The translations under genes were made by a program, and so were the position numbers. A model generated the notes under the pieces. That model was given only the letters and a program-made list of their open reading frames with translations, had not been told where the DNA came from and did not search any database. From contig JBBPEB010000009.1 of NCBI GenBank assembly GCA_039096225.1, forward strand, positions 957,001 through 1,021,000: a DNA stretch of 64,000 nucleotides. Reading direction: 5' to 3'. Source of the DNA: Blastocystis sp. Blastoise. Its lineage: Eukaryota > Sar > Bigyra > Opalinata > Blastocystidae. This document shows positions 59,394 to 64,000 of this stretch, one piece after another (the stretch's first letter is position 1; each line of letters opens with the position of its first letter).

Positions 59394-60683
59394 TTAATTG
59401 GGATTATAATTGACTTCTTCTATGATAGCAGCAAAACTATCTTCAAGTTCAGGATGTTCTTTTAATAATAAATTGAGAATCGATTTCAATTGATCATTTT
59501 CATAAGAAACCTTATCACATTCTTCATTTAATACTTCTAAATCATTGGTTAACTTATCAATTTCTTTATTTGCATCATCCATTCCCTATTTATAAATATA
59601 TTATTATGATTTATATTTATATTTATTATTCTTCTTATTATTAAGAAATATAAATACACTATGATAATGTTGAAGTAAACGATCTAATTCATTATTTGTA
59701 TTTTCACATGCAGCTTTTTCTTCACTTAAATCTTTAGTAAGTTTATCTGTATCTTTAGTTAATTGATTAATCTTCTTCTTCATATCAGTAATAATATTAA
59801 TCATAACATCAAAAGATGTGACTGGAGTCACTTTCAAAACTTCCTAAAGAGAATTAGTATTATCATTGTTTTATATATAGAATATTATTATATATATATT
59901 AAATAAGATGACATATAAAATTATTATTTAGAGTATAAACATAATAGTGTTAGAAATATTAAAAAAATATATATATGTATGTATTTAAAAATAAATATAT
60001 AATAAAAAAAAAGAGAATAATTCCCACTATATAATATTCACTATACTTGTAATTCTTTCATAATAAGATCGATATCTTTATTATTCGCTAAAGGACAAGG
60101 CTTTTGATTATTATAGTCCTTTTCATTTACACATATCATATTAAATCGAGTCTTTATTGTACTCTCTAATCTTTTACCTATATATAGAATATATTTATAT
60201 ATATATAGAATAATAATGAAAATTATATCTATTATGTATATTATTATGTAGTATATATAATTATAATATGTATAGATACAAGAAACATTATCTAAAGAAT
60301 AATTAATAATATATTGTTGTAATTCATCATAATTGATATCCCCACGTTTAATTGCATCTTTTAATCCCCAAATATCAACTAATTTCTCAATATTAATATA
60401 TACACTATTTAAGGATTGTAATTTTTTTATCTATATATATGTAGTTATATGATAATTATATATTTTTTAATCTATATATATGTAGTTATATGAATATATA
60501 TATATATAATTATATGAATATATATTTAAAAATAGATTTACTTGTTCCTTATAATTGTCAATATCTTCTATATATTTGGATATATCTTCATTATTATTTT
60601 CATTAGGAACAACAGACACACGTTTTTGTATTTCATATAATTGTTGTTCTTTCTCAGATAACTCATTTTGAAGTAATTCAATC

Positions 60684-60725
<42 letters not shown>

Positions 60726-60785
60726 TATATATATACTTGTTTAATATAACCTTCACAATAAGGACATTGTTCAGCTTGTATAACC

Positions 60786-60851
<66 letters not shown>

Positions 60852-62159
60852 TATACAGTTTGGGCAGTATCTTCATAAACATAATTATTATATCCAAATC
60901 CATAGAGATTCTCTTCATCTAACTCTTCTTCCTATATATAATATATAATAAGTATAATAATAATAAGTATAATAATAATAATAATAAGTATAATAATATA
61001 TATACAGGTTCTTCTTCTTCTGGTTCTTCTTCCGGTTCAACTCTTTCAACACTATATAATAAACACATAAATAAAACTATAATATAACTAATAATAATAA
61101 CATAAATAAATAAAAATAATAATAAAAATGCAAATAATATTAACATATATATACATAGGATGTTCTTGATCATATATATAATCATTAAATGCTTGTTGAT
61201 AACAAGTAAAAAACATATTTCGTTGATCTAGTATTTCTTTTGTTTTATCTTCTTCGTCTTTTATAAATTCTGATAATTCTTCTTCTTCTAAAGGAGCAGA
61301 ATAAGTTATTTCAGCTGGACTATAATTCAAATTTAAGCTTAATTCAGTCGAATACTCAGATAATTCAGGCTTACTACGATAACATGGCTATATATTATTA
61401 TTATTATTATATATATATTATTATTATTTAAAAAAAACAAACAAAATATATATATATATACAGTTTTTCTTTTTCTTAGATTCATTTCTCTGATGAGTCT
61501 TTCATTCTCATCACCATCCATTTCATCAAGATCAGTTTCAAGTGATAATAAATCATTATTCTCATACTATAGATCATTTTTCCTTATATATGAATATACT
61601 GTTTATATTATAAAATATTTATAAAATAAATTATATGAATTAGTTGAAATATATATATATCATAAAAAACACACAAAGCACACACACAATTATCTCAATC
61701 ACTTACAATTGCATGATCTAAATGAACTTTTTTGCATTTATCTTGAAATTGATCTCCTTCAGAAATTCTACCCATATTTGACAAACGTGAAACTAGATTC
61801 TTTTTATTTGAAGACTAGATATAGAAGATCAATACGGTTAATAACAAAATAAAAACGATGACTTACAGTCTCATCAGAATCCTCACCTAAGAGACTAGAT
61901 AGTGTCATTGTTTGACGACGACTTTGCTGATGTTCACGACGTTTTTGCATTTGATTACGAATCATCACTAGAAAAACAAGAAATAAAGCAAATAACTCAT
62001 TTATTTTCGTGTATTCAAATAGATCTTACTGGATCGTTTCACAGAAGAATCCAATGAATTCAAATTATCATCATAATCAATGATATTTTTAAAAGAGAAA
62101 CTCTTTCGTTCCTCCAAATCCATTTCACTAAGAATACTATGTGCAGGAGATCGACTCAT
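59394..62159 (-). CDS. Coiled-coil protein of unknown function
   Basis: Not recognised. Start MSRSPAHSILSEMDLEERKSF (62159). The N-terminal third is basic and Ser-rich (RNQMQKRREHQQSRRQTMTLSSLLGEDSDE, about 61970-61880), perhaps nuclear. The middle has acidic patches (PLEEEELSEFIKDEEDKTKEI, about 61290; VEPEEEPEEEEPEEELDEENLYGFGYNNYVYED, about 61045-60870) and a single CPYC pair (about 60755). Coiled coil follows in IELLQNELSEKEQQLYEIQKR (about 60680-60620) and again in VMINIITDMKKKINQLTKDTDKLTKDLSEE (about 59810-59720), then DDANKEIDKLTNDLEVLNEECDKV (about 59580). It ends SFAAIIEEVNYNPN. About ten introns, several (AAT)n-filled (60690-60722, 60788-60850). It could be cytoskeletal or centrosomal, but nothing decides this. 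Confidence 0.6.
60688..60851. repeat. Two (AAT)n tracts in neighbouring introns
   Basis: (AAT)n at about 60688-60723 and 60788-60851 flank the short exon coding AEQCPYCEGYIKQ. Confidence 0.9.
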
Positions 62160-63306
62160 TACTTGCTTTACTGAATAATAAATTGTGTTTTATAATGAAA
62201 AAAAAAACAATTCACTTTTTTAATCTTCAAAGATAACCGTGATTATTTAGAATAGATATGTATGTAATGAATATAAAAAACCATGAAATGTTTTTTGTTG
62301 ATGTAATTCATCAAAATATTCTCTAGGAATCAATTATTTATATTTTGAATAAGTTATTCATAGTATTTAACATATATTTGATTCATTACATAAAAAAAAT
62401 ACATTCATGGTATCATTTTTTTACTAGTCTCTGAGATTTCTATTTAAATATCATTTCAGTCAACGTGTCTATAGGTGCTACTAGTTAATTAATGATGATT
62501 ATAATAATGAGAGTTAGTATACACTGCTTATAAGATAATTACGGTGCTATTCTTTGATTGAATCAAATATTTTGACATCATCTTTATACAGCTACATTAC
62601 ATATATATATTTGTAATGATCAAAAATGTCTAGATTCCATTATAAGTAACTAACATAGACAAATGACACTAATTACTTGTTTAAAAATTGCTCAAATAAT
62701 ACTCTGTGCTAATTATACTCTAATGATATCTGATATTCTATGCAATATTGATTTAAGCTATTTTCAAATGATACTATTATACGAATTTTTTTACTTTTAT
62801 TCTTTTCTTTTTATTCGTATATAATAATTATTTACAAAATATGAAAAATATATAGAGAATATATGACTCTATCTGTCTTCTCTATAAGAAATTATCATTT
62901 GTTGCTCATCACTTTTTTACATGAAGATGATGATAAATAAATATTCCAACAATAATTCTACAATAATGAAAATATGATAAATCAATGCAAATGAAATAAA
63001 AAGACAATAATAAGAAAAATCTTTTAAGACGAAGTGAAATAGTTTTGTGTAGAAACAGAAAACTATTTTATTTTATTGACATTATATAAAATAACATATA
63101 CACATTATTATAATTATAATGATAAGTAAAAATAGATGATAATTCACTTGAAAATGAAATGAAATGATAATCATGTTTATTTTTTAGATTCTATAACTAG
63201 AGCTGTCTATTTTCTGTGAAAGTAACTGATATCTATTTCTCTTACCATTTATTGTCTTTTTTTTAATTTATAATATATATATTATATAATAAAGAAAAAT
63301 AAAAGA
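62160..63306. other. Divergent intergenic region
   Basis: 1.15 kb between the coiled-coil gene and the BTB-like gene start codons. AT-rich, no open frame of interest, no repeat and no RNA gene recognised. Confidence 0.5.
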
Positions 63307-64000
63307 ATGTCAGAACAAGTTGAAGAAAAGCCGAGTGACAAAGAAACTCAAAGTATACTGTTTTATTAGATATATAAAAATAATATGATAGTTAATTTCA
63401 TTTTCAATGATAATAAACAAGTATGCATCCCGTTGAGTATTTTGAACAAATATCCAGAGTGCTTATTATCGCTGAACTACAAAAATGAATATAATTTCTT
63501 AGAAGAAAATGATGCTTATTATATAGACTCACCTCCTTTATGTATTCAATTACTAATTCAATATCTAGAAGATCCTTTATGTATAAATTCTTTAACTTCA
63601 AACAGATTAATTGAATTATTCAATACTTGCAAACACTTTTTTGGTGAGAAACCTCTTTATTTTATTGCAAATATACGTGGATTATTAGTTTCTCGGATTT
63701 TAGAATTTGGTAGACAATATCATTGTTCAATGTAATTTTCATTATTTATTTTTGTTTTCTTATTATCATTTATCTTTTTGTTAACATGATTAGCTTTCTG
63801 GATAAGACGGTTCATACAGTATATCTTAATGATATGACAATAGATGGTATATTATAATTTAAATTCCTATTTTATTAGTCTATTTATATTTATTATTAGG
63901 TTTATTCACATCAGAAAGCCTAAAAGCTTTTCATAATTATTCAATTTTATTTGATTTTTTTAATATCAAAATCATCACTTTAGAATGTATATATATATAT
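63307..64000 (+). CDS. BTB/T1-like domain protein (3' end outside window)
   Basis: MIVNFIFNDNKQVCIPLSIL (63385) then FLEENDAYYIDSPPLCIQLLIQYLEDP (about 63497-63578) and RLIELFNTCKHFFG (about 63607) resemble a BTB/K-channel T1-type fold, in which a short strand pair is followed by a disc-like residue layout and helices. An upstream ATG (63307, MSEQVEEKPSDKETQS) could be the true start; joining it in frame needs an unusual donor, so 63385 is the safer start. Downstream exons FLDKTVHTVYLNDMTIDG (about 63800) and LFTSESLKAFHNYSILFDFF (about 63902) are cut by the window end. Weak family call; partner and role unknown. Confidence 0.45.

Overview
This window comes from the nuclear genome of an AT-rich, intron-rich microbial eukaryote that I cannot place more precisely. 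Genes are broken by many short introns starting GTATAT and ending TATAG, and these introns are packed with (TA)n or (AAT)n microsatellites. The standard code fits. All fourteen host genes whose 3' end I could read stop with TAA. Protein linkers are Asn-rich where (AAT)n lies in frame.

Layout. 1-2.0 kb: DNAJC21/JJJ1-type J-protein (-, runs off the left edge). 2.2-5.9 kb: fatty-acyl-AMP ligase with a carrier-protein domain (+). 6.3-9.6 kb: RAD17 checkpoint clamp loader (+). 9.9-11.6 kb: nucleolar-type FKBP with a nucleoplasmin-like N-terminus (-). 12.2-13.6 kb: unknown single-span membrane protein (-). 14.5-16.0, 35.5-37.0 and 37.7-39.2 kb: three paralogues of a multi-span membrane protein family with an internal repeat. 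39.8-43.3 kb: alpha/beta-hydrolase-like protein lacking the nucleophile serine (+). 43.5-45.8 kb: MFS transporter (-). 47.1-48.9 kb: eIF3m (+). 49.1-51.8 kb: PrimPol (-). 52.2-57.8 kb: topoisomerase III-alpha (-). 58.0-59.1 kb: EFG1 rRNA-processing protein (-). 59.4-62.2 kb: coiled-coil protein (-). 63.3 kb to the end: BTB/T1-like protein (+, partial).

The most notable structure is a 16.15-kb hAT transposon at 16156-32307 that splits the membrane-protein paralogue cluster. It has CAGGG termini, shared subterminal AAGCGCA repeats and a perfect 8-bp target duplication, TTGTCATT. Its hAT transposase is apparently intact (32104-29422, one 34-nt intron, BED finger, DDE residues present). It also carries a broken, intron-containing fragment of the ribosome-biogenesis gene UTP20 (about 18.65-24.9 kb), two tRNA-like repeats and 4.4 kb of pyrimidine-rich non-coding DNA. 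Just outside its right end lies a second, non-autonomous inverted-repeat element (32435-35218, about 40-bp TIRs, TTAT duplication).

Two signals fit no standard feature type. A GC-palindrome, CCGCGG (often CCCGCGGG), occurs at least 16 times, always in exons and in all reading frames, in otherwise very AT-rich DNA. A palindromic interruption, ATCTCAGAT, recurs inside (AAT)n tracts of unrelated introns, with a near-identical ATCTCA form inside coding (AAT)n tracts.

Functionally the window joins genome-maintenance genes (RAD17, PrimPol, TOP3A) with ribosome and translation genes (DNAJC21/JJJ1, FKBP, EFG1, eIF3m and the UTP20 fragment). All assignments were made by eye from motifs, without database searches.
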